Below are positions 23,353 to 33,473 of a stretch of 64,000 nucleotides of DNA, in pieces (position 1 is the first letter of the stretch; every line of letters starts with the position of its first letter). Source of the stretch: Isoetes taiwanensis (lineage: Eukaryota; Streptophyta; Lycopodiopsida; Isoetales; Isoetaceae); NCBI GenBank assembly GCA_021234155.1, contig JAJEKV010000064.1, positions 6,574,001 through 6,638,000 on the forward strand. The letters are read 5' to 3'. The position numbers and the translations under genes are program-made. The notes under the pieces were generated by a model. That model searched no databases. It saw only the letters and a program-made list of their open reading frames with translations, and had not been told where the DNA came from.

Positions 23353-23394
23353 CTTCGAACCCTTGAGCGAACCCTGCACGCAGTCGACTGCTAA

Positions 23395-24020
23395 ACACAT
23401 CTTCTAAACTATTGATGATTTCAAAAAACCATTCTACGATTGTAGAATTCATGTAAGTAAACATGATATGAACTAGCAGTGATTTTGCTAAGAAACTATA
23501 CACTTAAAAACAATCTCACAAACTAATTATTTCTATAAATCTTTGAATTAGTACAAAAAAATACGATATGAAGCACTATTGGTTTTGCAAAATCAATATA
23601 TGCTTAAAATACATCTTCTAAACTATGGATGATTTCAAAAAACTATTATATGATTCTAGAATTCATGTAATTAAACATGATATAAACTATTAGTGATTTT
23701 GCTAAATCGATCTATACTTAAAAACAACCTTATGAACTAATAATGATTCCTAGAAACTAGTGTAAATTTTTGAATTAGTACAAAAAATATGATATGAGCC
23801 ACTATTGGTTTTTCAAAATCAATATATGCTTAAAACACCTCTTCTAAACTATTGATGATTTCAAAAACCTATTGTACAATCGTAGAAGTCATGTAGTTAA
23901 ACAGGATATGATTTTGCTAAATCATTGTTCATTAAAAAACAATCATACAAACTAATGATGATTTCTAGAAACTACTGTAAATTTATGAATTAGTACAAAT
24001 AATATGATATGAACCACTAT
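23395..24020. repeat. Subterminal tandem repeat, right end of the 12.9-kb element
   Basis: Three direct units of about 216-225 bases start with CATCTTCTAAACTATTGATGATTTC (23396, 23612, 23837) and include GAATTAGTACAAAAAA and ACTATTGGTTTTGCAAAATC. They end about 120 bases before the right terminus, mirroring the 117-base repeats at the left end. Confidence 0.75.
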
Positions 24021-24149
24021 TGATTTTGCAAAACTAGGAAGAACACATGATTTTTCTTTACATTTTGTATTATCGTATAAAAAAATCACATATATACTGG
24101 TTTTCATGCTAATTTTTTATACAAGTTCATTTTTGGGGGCCTTGTGGGC

Positions 24150-27100
24150 GCCCTCAGGCCTCCTTGATTTATTCATGTCTCGAAGGAAAACAATGAGCAA
24201 TGCCCTTGTTTTTATAGATCTGTATCAAGCTTCGTTTCAACCATGCCTTGAAGCACGATATTTGTATTATCAAATATTAAAGCTTAATCTGTGACTATCT
24301 TACAAGAAAATTTAACTGAAGTACGAGATTAGTTACCTGGACCATGTTGCCAGATAAGAATGCGTGAATCCACTTGCTTACAGGGCATGATGAAATTCAG
24401 TTGAGAGTCATGATCCAGCATCAGACAGCCATAGATGGCATTAGACGGCCGTATACGGCAAGCAGCCGCATTCTTCATAAGCAGAACTGTACCACCATAA
24501 GCAGAACATGTCTAAAGGATCATAAGCAGAACTGTACCACCATAAGCAAGAAAACATTTAACTTAACATATGGCGCTGTTTATCTGATAAAATTTGTACT
24601 CTAAGCATCTTGCTCCATTTTTTCCATAGTTAATCGCTTGTAAAGACCTACACCTTAAATATAGCATAGGCTAACCCAGCACTAGAGATAAGTTCAGCAC
24701 TCTAAGTCTTAAATAAAAAAACCTGGGCTGGATCAGCTCAGAAAAAATAAACATTAGGTTAAATTTGCCATGCTCTGTCACAGGTTATCTCGTATAATGG
24801 CAAACACCTATTCTGCTTTCTTTTTTAACTTATATGCACCTGTACAACCTATATAGTAAGCTGCCAAATCTCATGTCTTCAAAAAGACCCAGATTATTTG
24901 TGTATAACACTTACTAAACGAATTTAAGAGTACAAAATAAATTGCATGCACTCAAGCAATTTTTTAGCGCTGCAATAGTTTTTCTAAGCTTATATCAGTT
25001 AAAAATTCGTGGAAAGATCTAGACGTGAACTCAAATAAACCAAACTTGAAAAATGAGTTCAAGACTCCACAAAAAACCCCAAGCAAAGAACCTGGTTAAG
25101 TTGGATCTATAGCATTGATCTCCTCGTCACCGTTCTTGGTTTGCTCCTTAGGTTCAGAAGATTCTGCTAGAGTTGCTGTGCTTTAGAATCTTGCCTCCAC
25201 ATTGGATCCTTCCATCCGATCGGAAGCTTGCTATCATATTGCATCCTGTGTTTACCATTCCTTCGAAAACAAGCAATGGATCGTCCGCAGATCTCGCTCT
25301 ACCATGCATAGGATTGCCAGATCTGAATCTTCCTCCTTGCAAGATAAAAAAGTTGGGCCCTGTTTTGTTTCATCACTAACAGACAAACAAGCAAGGCTTT
25401 ACCACAGAATAAGGTCGCATTTTCCTGTGCAGGCAAAGGCACAAACCCTAAGAACTTCATTACTTGCATGCTGGTTGAATCGATCCGGCTTATGAGCTGA
25501 TCCGGCACACCTTTCCCTTAGCCGTGATCGGTTTAGGGTCAAGCCGTCATGCAATGCAACGTTTTGCCCTATTCTCATAGTTTTTTTTCCTTTTCATTAA
25601 TCTTTATTACCTTGATTCAAAGTTGGACACGTCTCCATATTAGCCCCTTGAGCTGTTACCTTAAGATGTTTGCTTGGTGCTCCCCTTGTATGGAAATATC
25701 ATGTCTGTAAATAGTGCAAACTTACACTCACAAACGTTAGTGGAATATTTTAAGGCCAGATTATAGCTGTCCCACATAAACAGTTTTGGGTTTGGAAACC
25801 ACGTTCCAGACTACTTGCCCTAGAATAATTTTTTATAGAACCATTGTACTTTAATAACCTTGATTTAACAAAATGCCCACGTTACAAGTTTAAGAAGGTT
25901 CTTTTCTGTGGAACAATCTATAAAGAAGGAGACTATGTGTCATCACAAGAGTTAAGTGAGGAAAACCATATAGAGTCCAAGGGTAATATATCAACAATCT
26001 TTGTTCATGAATTTGTTGGAGAGCTAAAGAGTTACTACAAGGCAAACTACTTCTATCGAGGTAACAAAGATCCATTTACAGAGGCATGGATCCTTTCCTT
26101 AGATATAGCCTTTGGAAAGACCAGGTTTATTAACTCCCTAGTTCAAAAGTTCATCCATGTGCCATACGATGATACAAAGATTCTAGGGTATGAGCTAATT
26201 CAACCACTTACGGACCAACATGTAATCTTTTGACTAGTATAATAAGTATTAATAAGATTACTGCAAAGGTTTAAATGTTATTAGTTATATTAATGGTGTT
26301 CTCAAATTGGCAATCTAAAGCAACACCCACTTTCTAAAGCAAGAATCACTGAAATATTAACTTAAATATAATCCTCATCCTCCCTTTCCTTCATTCCCTT
26401 TTCATGTGAATCCCCATTTCTCCTCATTCCCATTCTCCTCATCCCCCCATTCTAAATTGCAATTCCCCCATTAGGCCCTCATTACCCTTACTAATCTTAT
26501 CCCCCATTATAAATTGCAATTCCCCTGCAATCCTCCATTGCTCTCTCATTACCCCTACTAACCCTGGCTACCCCATTTCTCGTCGTCCCCCATTCTTCAT
26601 TTTTTTAGTAGAAATCCTCATATTCTAAATTGCAATCCTCCTATTACTCCTTCATTACCCCCAGTAGCCCTGACTACCCCATTTCTCCGCATCCCCCATT
26701 CTTCATCTCTTATAGAAAATCCCCACGTTCTAAATTGCAATTCCCCATTACTCCCTCATTACCCCTACTAACCCTAACTACCCCTTTCTCCTCATCCCCC
26801 ATTCTTCATTTTTTTTTTTTTTTAAGGAATCCCCGTGTTCTAAATTGCAATCCCCGTATTACTCCATCATTACCCCTAGTACCCCTGACTACCCCATTTC
26901 TCCTCATCCTCCATTCTTCATTTTTTTATAGAAAATCCCCATGTTATAGATTGCAATCCCCCTATTACTCCCTCAGTACCCCTAACATAGAACTAAAATC
27001 CTCTTCTCCTCAAAAAATTATCCTTTGCTCGTCAATCCCCCATTTCCAAAAGGGGGTATTTTAAGGAGGATGTGGGCTTACTTCTGAGACAATGCCCTTA

Positions 27101-27493
27101 CCGACATAATCCTGCACCATATGTTACAAGATAATTAAATAGAGGAGTTCACGCCAATTAATATTCATATATGTATATTTAAATTGTGATTCTTAAATGT
27201 GCAATTGTACCTTTATTTCTGAAAATACACGTCTTTCATCACTCTCGCGTTATATCCATATCTCCCATCCTCCAATTTCCTTATTCTCAGAAGTGACTTT
27301 CTCACTAGGATAACCTCTAAAGCGTCCTTCAGGGCATGGTCTAGTGTCAGGACCTTAAACTGCCACGCCCGAGGTCACGGGTTCAATCTTGGCCAATATC
27401 AATCTAGTAATGGGGACTTTAAAAATCCATTGTCCCGAGGTCATGGGGTCAAGTACGACCAACCGGTCTTGTGGTAGAGATCTTAAACCTGCC
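24150..27493. repeat. Block B, copy 2
   Basis: This is the right part of the second A-C-B unit, resuming immediately after the 12.9-kb insertion. It holds about 600 bases missing from copy 1 (25982-26585), including most of the ORF at 25844-26233, and the CCCCATT minisatellite at 26550-27000. It ends at ACCTGCC, exactly where the 27.4-kb element begins. Confidence 0.8.
25844..26233 (+). CDS. Hypothetical protein in block B (129 aa)
   Basis: The plus-strand frame reads LTKCPRYKFKKVLFCGTIYK, GDYVSSQELSEENHIESKG, FVHEFVGELKSYYKANYFYR and FGKTRFINSLVQKFIHVPYD. The composition is that of a real globular protein, and there are no internal stops. In block B copy 1 it is cut after ESK by a deletion. 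I do not recognise the family; it could be an exon of a repeat-encoded protein rather than a whole gene, and the ATG at 25844 is only the first available. Confidence 0.4.
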   Translation: MYFNNLDLTKCPRYKFKKVLFCGTIYKEGDYVSSQELSEENHIESKGNISTIFVHEFVGELKSYYKANYFYRGNKDPFTEAWILSLDIAFGKTRFINSLVQKFIHVPYDDTKILGYELIQPLTDQHVIF

Positions 27494-27519
27494 GGGTGAA
27501 AGCATGTTGTAGTGGAACA
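27494..27519 (+). repeat. Left terminal inverted repeat of the 27.4-kb element
   Basis: It begins GGGTGAAAGCATGTTGTAGT and pairs perfectly over 26 bases with 54862-54887. Just inside, 27532-27556 forms a small hairpin with an 8-bp stem (TTAGCACC/GGTGCTAA). Confidence 0.9.
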
Positions 27520-27830
27520 AAAACGTGCATTTTAGCACCACATTTTTGGGTGCTAAGTGTGGTGGGAACTATCGAAATTGTAGTGGGAGAGGCAGTTATT
27601 TTTTTCAAATATACACATGATTACTTATTCAAAATTTTGTCCTTTCAGTCTTATTCAGTCTTATTCAGCAATGTACACGATCATTTTCCCTCAAAAACTC
27701 TGATCACGCTCCCTTAATCCGCCAAGACCATTTCTGATTCTAAATTTTCATTTTCCCTCAAAAACTCTGATCACGCTCCCTTAATCCGGCAAGACCATTT
27801 CTGATTTCTGGCAAGAAGATCGATCACGAA

Positions 27831-28430
27831 ATGGCTCTGATCATACCAGACTTGAATGCCACGGGATACACCTACAAGGAAATGTACAGGCAAGAAAAGC
27901 ATTATGCCACACAAGAAGAAATCGAGTCTGTTTGGGGACCGAAAGTATTAGGAAAATCCACTTACGGTGGGGTTGCATTCTAGATTCGGGGATGCCCATG
28001 ATTCTCTGTTGTTTAGAATATTGTTTTGTTTCATCATGCAGGTTGAAGAATCTGAGCAAGGAGAGGTATAATGAATATATGTGCCTTTACAAAAAATCCG
28101 CAGGCGTGAAGTGTGCACGGGGAGGCATGGCCTCACGAGACTATGGTCATTGCGTATTACCTTCACACAAAAAAGAAAAGAAATAAACTGGTTGAGTTTA
28201 AAGCAACATTAAGAGAAAAAGGGTCTGAAGCCTCTCCGTCCCAACGTAAGAGGAAGCATGCAAGCATTTCAAATAGTGAGGAAGCAGAGCAACCTGCCAC
28301 AGATGATGCTTCCTCTCTTGAAATGACTAGGCCACAATTCAAGCCTCCTCAAGCTGTAAGAAGAATCTCGGGGAAAATCACTGAAAAAATGGGTACTTTT
28401 CAACCCTCTTCTTCTGGAACCACCATATGA
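27831..28430 (+). pseudogene. Unrecognised transposon gene, 5' exons
   Basis: An ATG at 27831 opens MALIIPDLNATGYTYKEMYR, then EEIESVWGPKVLGKS, and stops at 27981. After TTTCATCATGCAG (28041) the sequence reads LKNLSKERYNEYMCLYKKSA, and from 28113 another open frame contains KNKLVEFKATLREKGSEASP, a basic RKRKHAS patch and KPPQAVRRISGKITEKMG, ending at 28428. These look like successive exons of one plus-strand gene starting about 340 bases inside the element, with a nuclear-localisation-like basic patch. The product is not recognised. Confidence 0.4.
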
Positions 28431-28579
28431 TGCAATTTAATATTGGAACTGTTATTTTCCAGCAAGGTCTAGCAAGCTTGAACAATCAGGTACACCACTT
28501 ACTTCTTCATTTGGGTGTGTTGTAAGTTATGTGTAGGAAATTTGTGCTGCTAGTTTCGAGTTGTGGTGGATAATTTCAG

Positions 28580-29190
28580 TTCACAGTAGTATGTAGCTCC
28601 AAATGACAGTCATATGGTGCCAATTATATGTTAATAATGTAGTTTGTAGCATATGTAGTGTCACATATAGTACCAAACGTGGTACCTTATCTGAATAGTG
28701 AATTGGCTTCCATATGTTTCTATACTTAGTGTCATATGTGATGTTAGATATGGTGATACTTGTGAATGGTGGATTGTCTGCCATATGTGGTGCCAACTGC
28801 TGCGCTAAATATTGCACCACGCTATCTGCCACATATGGGGTGGTGGATGCCTGCCGGATGTGGTGCCTTCTTTGCATTGTGGTGCCACATGGGTGTCTAA
28901 TGTGGCACCACTATGGATCCACATTTTGCACCACATGTGGTGTCTTTGACGCCATTTGTGGTGCGAAGTAATGGATTGCCATATGTGGGTGCATTGTGGT
29001 GCCATAGGTGGTGTGTCATGTGGCACCAGTTTGGTGCCACATGCCACACCACATGTGGTGAATATGACACCACCCTGGTGCCACATGCCACACCACATGT
29101 GGTGAATATGACGCCATTTGTGGTGCAAAGTTTGTCATGATGGAATTTGTGGTGTGTAAAGTGGTGCCTGTTGTGTCATGTGGTACTAAC
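28580..29190. repeat. Left TGTGGTG/GCCACA repeat zone
   Basis: Dozens of overlapping motifs occur (TGTGGTGCCA, CCACATGTGGTG, GTGGTGTG), with one direct duplication of about 48 bases containing TGGTGCCACATGCCACACCA at 29031 and 29079. ACCACATGTGGT palindromes recur. The same motif in inverted orientation fills 53101-53790 near the other end, consistent with subterminal transposase-binding repeats. ORFs across it are compositional. Confidence 0.75.
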
Positions 29191-29200
29191 CTTGGATTAC

Positions 29201-29409
29201 TTTCCAGTTGAATTCAACAGGACACTGGGAGAATGGATCAACTCTACAAGATCAGAAGTGATTCAGTGTAAGGCAAGGTTGCAAACTTGTGATCAAAGCC
29301 CGCAGGTGCTACAAATGAAGGTTCAGCAACTTGAGTTCCAGGCCGAGAAGATGAATAAAGATTTAAAAAAATGGGAAGGAATGATTAAGGATAAACCAAG
29401 TCGTAAGTG
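29201..29409 (+). pseudogene. Coiled-coil exon of a transposon gene
   Basis: After TTACTTTCCAG the frame reads LNSTGHW-type residues in one frame and, in the better frame, FNRTLGEWINSTRSEVIQCK, VLQMKVQQLEFQAEKMNKDL and KKWEGMIKDKPSRK before TGA. Heptad-like spacing of L/M suggests a short coiled coil. It may belong to the gene at 27831-28430. No further function is visible. Bases 29410-30053 contain only short frames and possible exons that I cannot join. Confidence 0.3.
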
Positions 29410-30053
29410 AGGCGGTATTAGGGCTATATGCCAAGATACGAGGTCGAAATGGAAGGAACTATTACGAGAACTTGGCGGACAAAAAAATCGAGGAGCTTAA
29501 TCTGTAACATCGGCCGGGGAAGGCGGACACAACAAAGATTGAAAGTGCTTGGAACCAAGGTTAGAGAGGTTTACGTCTTGCAAGGACCGTCTTCCTTTAT
29601 TTGTCTTGGATCCACTACTTCCGGACCTTGATAAGGCTGAAGATTATGGTAGTGGCTGTCCATTCGTGGCAAGATCCTCCGATTGGATGGGGAAACCACT
29701 ACCAACTTTGATTGCTTGAATGCACGTCACCAATACCATCTTCCATGTCCGCTCGACCTCTTGAGGTACTTCATAACAAAATTCTGAAGTGCTTAGTATA
29801 ATTGTATTCTCATTGACAAATTTATGTTCACTTCGCAGGATTTGTAATCAACATTGCATTGAGAATTGCTGTCATGAATTTTCTACAACATGGGTACAAG
29901 CCTTAGGTGTGAGTAGGGAGGATCAAAAGCAACTTCAAGCTCTTGAGGCACTTACGGTGAGCACTTATAGGTAGCTTAGTTTACATGCTAAGGGCCCGAT
30001 GTAAGGGGCCGGATGCCAATTAGGATTAGTGGACTTCCTAATCTTTCACCCAC

Positions 30054-30440
30054 GGCTTAGTCTCTTTTCGTTTGTCTGTTTGATGTGTCTAATTTGTCCC
30101 CTAGGATGAGGTCGCTCACTCATTTTAGGTGGCTAATTAGATACATCAAGCAGAAACTTCGAAAAGAGAGTAAGCCCTGCTTAGTCTCCTTCGTTTTACG
30201 TTTGTTGTATCTAATTTGCCCCTAGGATGACATCGCCTCACTTTCGGTGGCTAATTAGATACATCAAGCAGAAACTTCGAAAAGGGAGTAAGCCCGAGAC
30301 AAACAAGATCCTGGCTGGCTTAGTCTCTTTTGGTTCTCCTCTGTTTTGTGTATCTAAAGTGCCCCACGGATGAGATCACTTTCGCTCATTTTAGGGGACA
30401 CTTTAGATATATAAAAAACGAGAACATCGTAAAGAGAGTA
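30054..30440 (+). ncRNA. Three tandem long hairpins (miRNA-precursor-like or foldback repeat)
   Basis: Three consecutive imperfect palindromes of about 116-124 bases lie at 30054-30176, 30179-30294 and 30317-30440. Each begins GGCTTAGTCTC and ends with its inverse GAGAGTAA(GCC), with arms of about 50 bases around a loop containing GGATGA and CTCA. In units 1 and 2 the arms pair TGTCTAATTTG with CTAATTAGATACA. In unit 3 both arms have changed together (TATCTAAAGTGCCCC pairing with GGGACACTTTAGATAT). Either strand could be transcribed. A MIRNA-like cluster or a tandem foldback repeat both fit; small-RNA data are needed to decide. Confidence 0.6.
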
Positions 30441-30513
30441 AAAAGTCCGGAGCTTAGTTAAAAAACCAAAGCATAGTTACAATCAATTGTGATTCAATTC
30501 TAGGTTTGCGAGC

Positions 30514-30753
30514 ATGGTGCCGTTTACAAATTCAGGTCTAATCGCTCATCTTGGTGGCAATGACTTTGTGAGTCCATATAGCACACCAAAAAGGGAATTA
30601 TTTTCTACCCTCAAAGGTAACCAAGTCTTGTTTGATGCAATTGGGATATGTAGCTTACTTCTTCATCCCTACTTTGTAGATATAGAGGTACAATGTGGTC
30701 GGATTAGGGGGACAAGACACTCACACCCCTTCGAAGCATTGAACACGAGATAG
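30514..30753 (+). pseudogene. Short ORF after the hairpin cluster, function unknown
   Basis: A 79-codon frame begins MVPFTNSGLIAHLGGNDFVS and continues KGNQVLFDAIGICSLLLHPY before a low-quality tail. It may be an exon preceded by the acceptor TTCTAG at about 30504. The following 30760-30980 holds short repeats of AATCGGTAGATG/CAAATCG type and no gene. Confidence 0.25.
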
Positions 30754-31239
30754 AAACTTCGGGCAAATCGGAAGATGCATCGGGTTTCTGAGAACTTCGG
30801 ACAAATCGGTAGATGTCAACAAATCAAGAGGTGCATGAAGTCAAGCTCCAATAGGTGCTCCAAGCGGATAACAATCGCCCGGATCGGCCGGATGCATTAA
30901 GTCATGCTCCACACCAATCGCCAAATCAGCAGATGCATCGGTTATGATCTGAACAAATCGTTCGGTGAATATAAGTCACAAGGTAACTTCCAACCTTTTG
31001 TGCTTTTGTCTTCTTTTTAATTTGACCCATATAGTTCTAGAATCTGTTAAATTTTTGCAGCTGGAAGTGTCTCGAGAGAAAAAGCAAGAGCGAGAATTCC
31101 AAGCAAAAGACACCTCCAAGACATTACGAAGCCGAAGTTTCCAGCCCCGCACGAAGAGATCTTTGAAGTAGTTTTCCAGCCACGCACCAAGAAATCTTTG
31201 AAGCGTAGTGGGAAGCCACCGCACCAATTACATCCATGC

Positions 31240-31740
31240 AGAAAGACTACAAGGTTAAGCCCAATCCACCTTGTTTTTACTACAATGGAGTTAAGGGTAG
31301 AAGCTATGACAAGAGTGAGTCCATACCCAACGCCAAAGAAGATGATGTTAAGTTGATCACACTTACCGAGAACCAAGTGGGTAGTAACTAGACCAGTGGG
31401 CGAGTTCATAGATTGGTGCGGTGAGAATTTTCATATAGCACTTTGGTCCGGCTGCGGGCTCAAAACTTGAGAGTCATAGTTAAGGGAGCATTGATGAAAC
31501 ACAAGGGCAGAGTCGATCGATGTACCAACACAAATTTATTTAACAAAAAAAGCCAATTTTTTTTGAAGCACACGAAAAAGGTCTACGACCAATTTCCGTG
31601 GTTTCACAAAAGAGAACGTGCTTCTCATTGATGACCGGCCAGATACAAAGGGTACCTCAATCGCCAAACACCATGATCTGTCCAAACAAATTTGGAGCCC
31701 CGGACAGAGTAGATGGCAATTTCCTCATGAATGATCTAAA
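31240..31740 (+). pseudogene. FCP1/NIF-like (HAD) phosphatase domain remnant
   Basis: In one plus-strand frame after 31385 the sequence reads TRPVGEFIDWCGENFHIALW SGC, matching the block RP-x-x-x-EF-x-x-C-x-x-F-x-x-x-x-W-S of plant FCP1-homology phosphatases. After a stop and shift come MKHKGRVDRCTNTNLFNKKS, KKVYDQFPWF and then ENVLLIDDRPDTKG, which fits the LLIDDSP motif carrying the conserved DD. The N-terminal DxDx(T/V) nucleophile motif was not found. The domain is split over two frames with stops, so it is a remnant. In cells such domains dephosphorylate RNA polymerase II CTD or related targets; here it is probably captured host sequence or an accessory gene of the 27.4-kb element. Confidence 0.6.
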
Positions 31741-32034
31741 GGTTTGGCTTTAGGGGTTCTTTGAAGGCGGGGAATGTGCAAAGTTATGTCGAAAGCAACA
31801 AAATCTTTGAATATATTTGACAATCGAGAGTCAAATTTGTATTAATATGATGAAAAACATAGAACTAAAGCCTAGAAATAGTATTATTGTGTATATGATG
31901 TAACCTCTCTTGACTTTTTAATATAAACAAAGTTTTACTTCAATTGTTCATTTCTTGGCTATTTCAATGTTCCTCAAGGTTTTCAATGATCTTCCATTTG
32001 TTGAATGTAAACTTACACTACCAGCACGAGGACT

Positions 32035-32790
32035 GCAGTGTTAAGAGCGCACATCCGACCAGAACACTTGCCACTTGAAGTGTTTAAAGGACAGCAGGAG
32101 CCTCTTGTGCTTGATCAAGAGGCAATCAGAATATTGGAGAAAAGTAGGGATTGGTTCAGTGACAGGATAGTCCATTTCTTCATGAGGTTAGTAATTTAAT
32201 ATAAACAACTCAGATTTGAAGTCTTCTGTTGTTTCTTAAATCATCTTGTTTTACCAGACCTTGGACTTTCGCAGATGTATGCACCAATTCTGCATCAAGC
32301 ATGACATGGAACAGAGGTTCCATTTCATGGATCCGCTCATTTACACATTACTGTCGAACGAGCTTGCTTCAAAGGACAAACTGTTGAACCCTGAACTTGC
32401 AATTTCGGAATGTACCATTCTGCCAGCATGTTATCAGCAGCACTGGACAGTGTGTCATTGTAGGTCTTGGAGGTCAACCAGTTAAATGTCAGCCAGGTGT
32501 GTACCATTTTGACAGCCTAGAAATGTACAAGGGCTCCGAGTCTGTCATGAGTTTTGTTGAGGATGCAAACACAAAATTCCCAAGCACCATAAATACTATC
32601 CCAATGCAAGGTGAGTTCGTAAATTTGAAGGTATTACTCATCCAATGTGAGGCCTGATATGTTTGTTGCAGGGTGTACCAATTTCTAGTGGCGAGCTGTT
32701 GGACACGCGCAGAATGATTGATGTTGTGAAGCACAGTTGCTCTAGTAATGAAGCTGAGGTTGACAGATCAATAGATCTTTACTTGTAATC
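32035..32790 (+). pseudogene. Ulp1-like (C48) cysteine protease remnant
   Basis: Exon 1 (about 32035-32186) encodes PEHLPLEVFKGQQEPLVLDQ and SRDWFSDRIVHFFMR, like the WLxDxxIxxYM entry motif of Ulp1 proteases, and ends at AG|GTTAGT. Exon 2 (from 32275 after CGCAG) reads CIKHDMEQRFHFMDPLIYTL and ILPACYQQHWTV with the catalytic His-Trp. One base off, GVYHFDSLEMYKG supplies the catalytic Asp in the usual DSL context. A GTGAGT intron (32612-32671) leads to GVPISSGELLDTRRMIDVVK. The Q and the DCG cysteine motif are not seen, so it is probably inactive. Ulp1-like genes are known passengers of plant MULE and CACTA transposons. Confidence 0.6.
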
Positions 32791-32954
32791 ACAGGTTTGT
32801 ATTATTGTAACCAAAGAGGTTATTCTTGTAACCTATTCTTTCATTGACACTCTAATGTACATTGTTGTATACTATTGTATACAATAGACTTTTCTGGCTG
32901 ACCAGAGCAACACTCTGGTGGAGTTCAAATCTCCAGAAGAAATTGATGTATTCA

Positions 32955-33175
32955 AAGATTCATGACAATGTGGTGATACATGTCGTGATAGATGTGGTGA
33001 TGCAAATGGTGCATGTGGTGAATCATGTGGTGCATTTGGTGAATCATGTGGTGAAGCATGTGGTGAACCATAGGTGGCATGTTGGAGCTTACGTGGCATG
33101 TTTGAGCCACCTTGGCATGTTGGAGCCTAGGTGGCATATTTGAGCCACCTTGGCATGCTTGAGCCTTTACATGAC
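32955..33175. repeat. Tandem ATGTGGTGA / TGGCATGTTGGAGCC repeats
   Basis: First come about eight units of ATGTGGTGAA/ATGGTGCATGTGGTG (32970-33070), then about four units of a 33-34-base repeat containing TGGCATGTTGGAGCC and TTTGAGCCACCT (33075-33165). Related pieces recur at 48045-48120 and 48370-48435, on the far side of the nested retrotransposon, so they bracket the middle part of the host transposon. Between this and 33474 I see no gene. Confidence 0.7.
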
Positions 33176-33473
33176 CTTTGTTACATGTTTGACTTTCATT
33201 GACCAACGCGTAAGTCAACAATTGAAGTCAACAATCAATTTACACTAGCTAATTATAACTAAAATTACTAAACAAGTGCCAAGCCAACATAATATGATTG
33301 GTGTCCATAATATGATTGTGTCCAAAAATTTATGTTTTTTAGAAAATAAAATAATGGTCATTTCGAGGTTATTATTAGTATATCCTACTAAATCATTACG
33401 ATTAAGATACTAATGGTACGAAATCCTAAAATCGTAGCCTACGAAATTAATTTCACGCCAGCCTTTATAGGCT

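Larger units (their letters stand above)
11240..24146. mobile_element. 12.9-kb CACTA-like non-autonomous transposon
   Basis: The left end reads CACAAGGCCCCCAAA (11240-11254) and the right end is its exact reverse complement (TTTGGGGGCCTTGTG, 24132-24146). A 3-bp direct repeat GGC flanks it (11237-11239, 24147-24149). The other A-C-B copy has the uninterrupted site ACTGTGGGCACCCTCAGG at about 3400. A 3-bp duplication with CACNA-type termini fits the CACTA (En/Spm) superfamily, although CACAA is an unusual terminus. Tandem repeats lie near both ends. No TNPD-type transposase is visible, so it is presumably mobilised in trans. Cargo: a PAM2-containing gene fragment, an AGATTC array, a gypsy fragment and a hAT element. 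Confidence 0.8.

Noticed and set aside
27494-27519. Calling the 27.4-kb element a CACTA transposon because CCACTACAA lies in its terminus
   Set aside because: The inverted repeat extends well outside the CACTA string to GGGTGAAAG/CTTTCACCC, so CACTA is not terminal and no 3-bp duplication is seen.
28714-29140. His/Cys/Val-rich ORFs on both strands
   Set aside because: They arise from TGTGGTG/CACCACA repeats read in several frames; no independent coding evidence.
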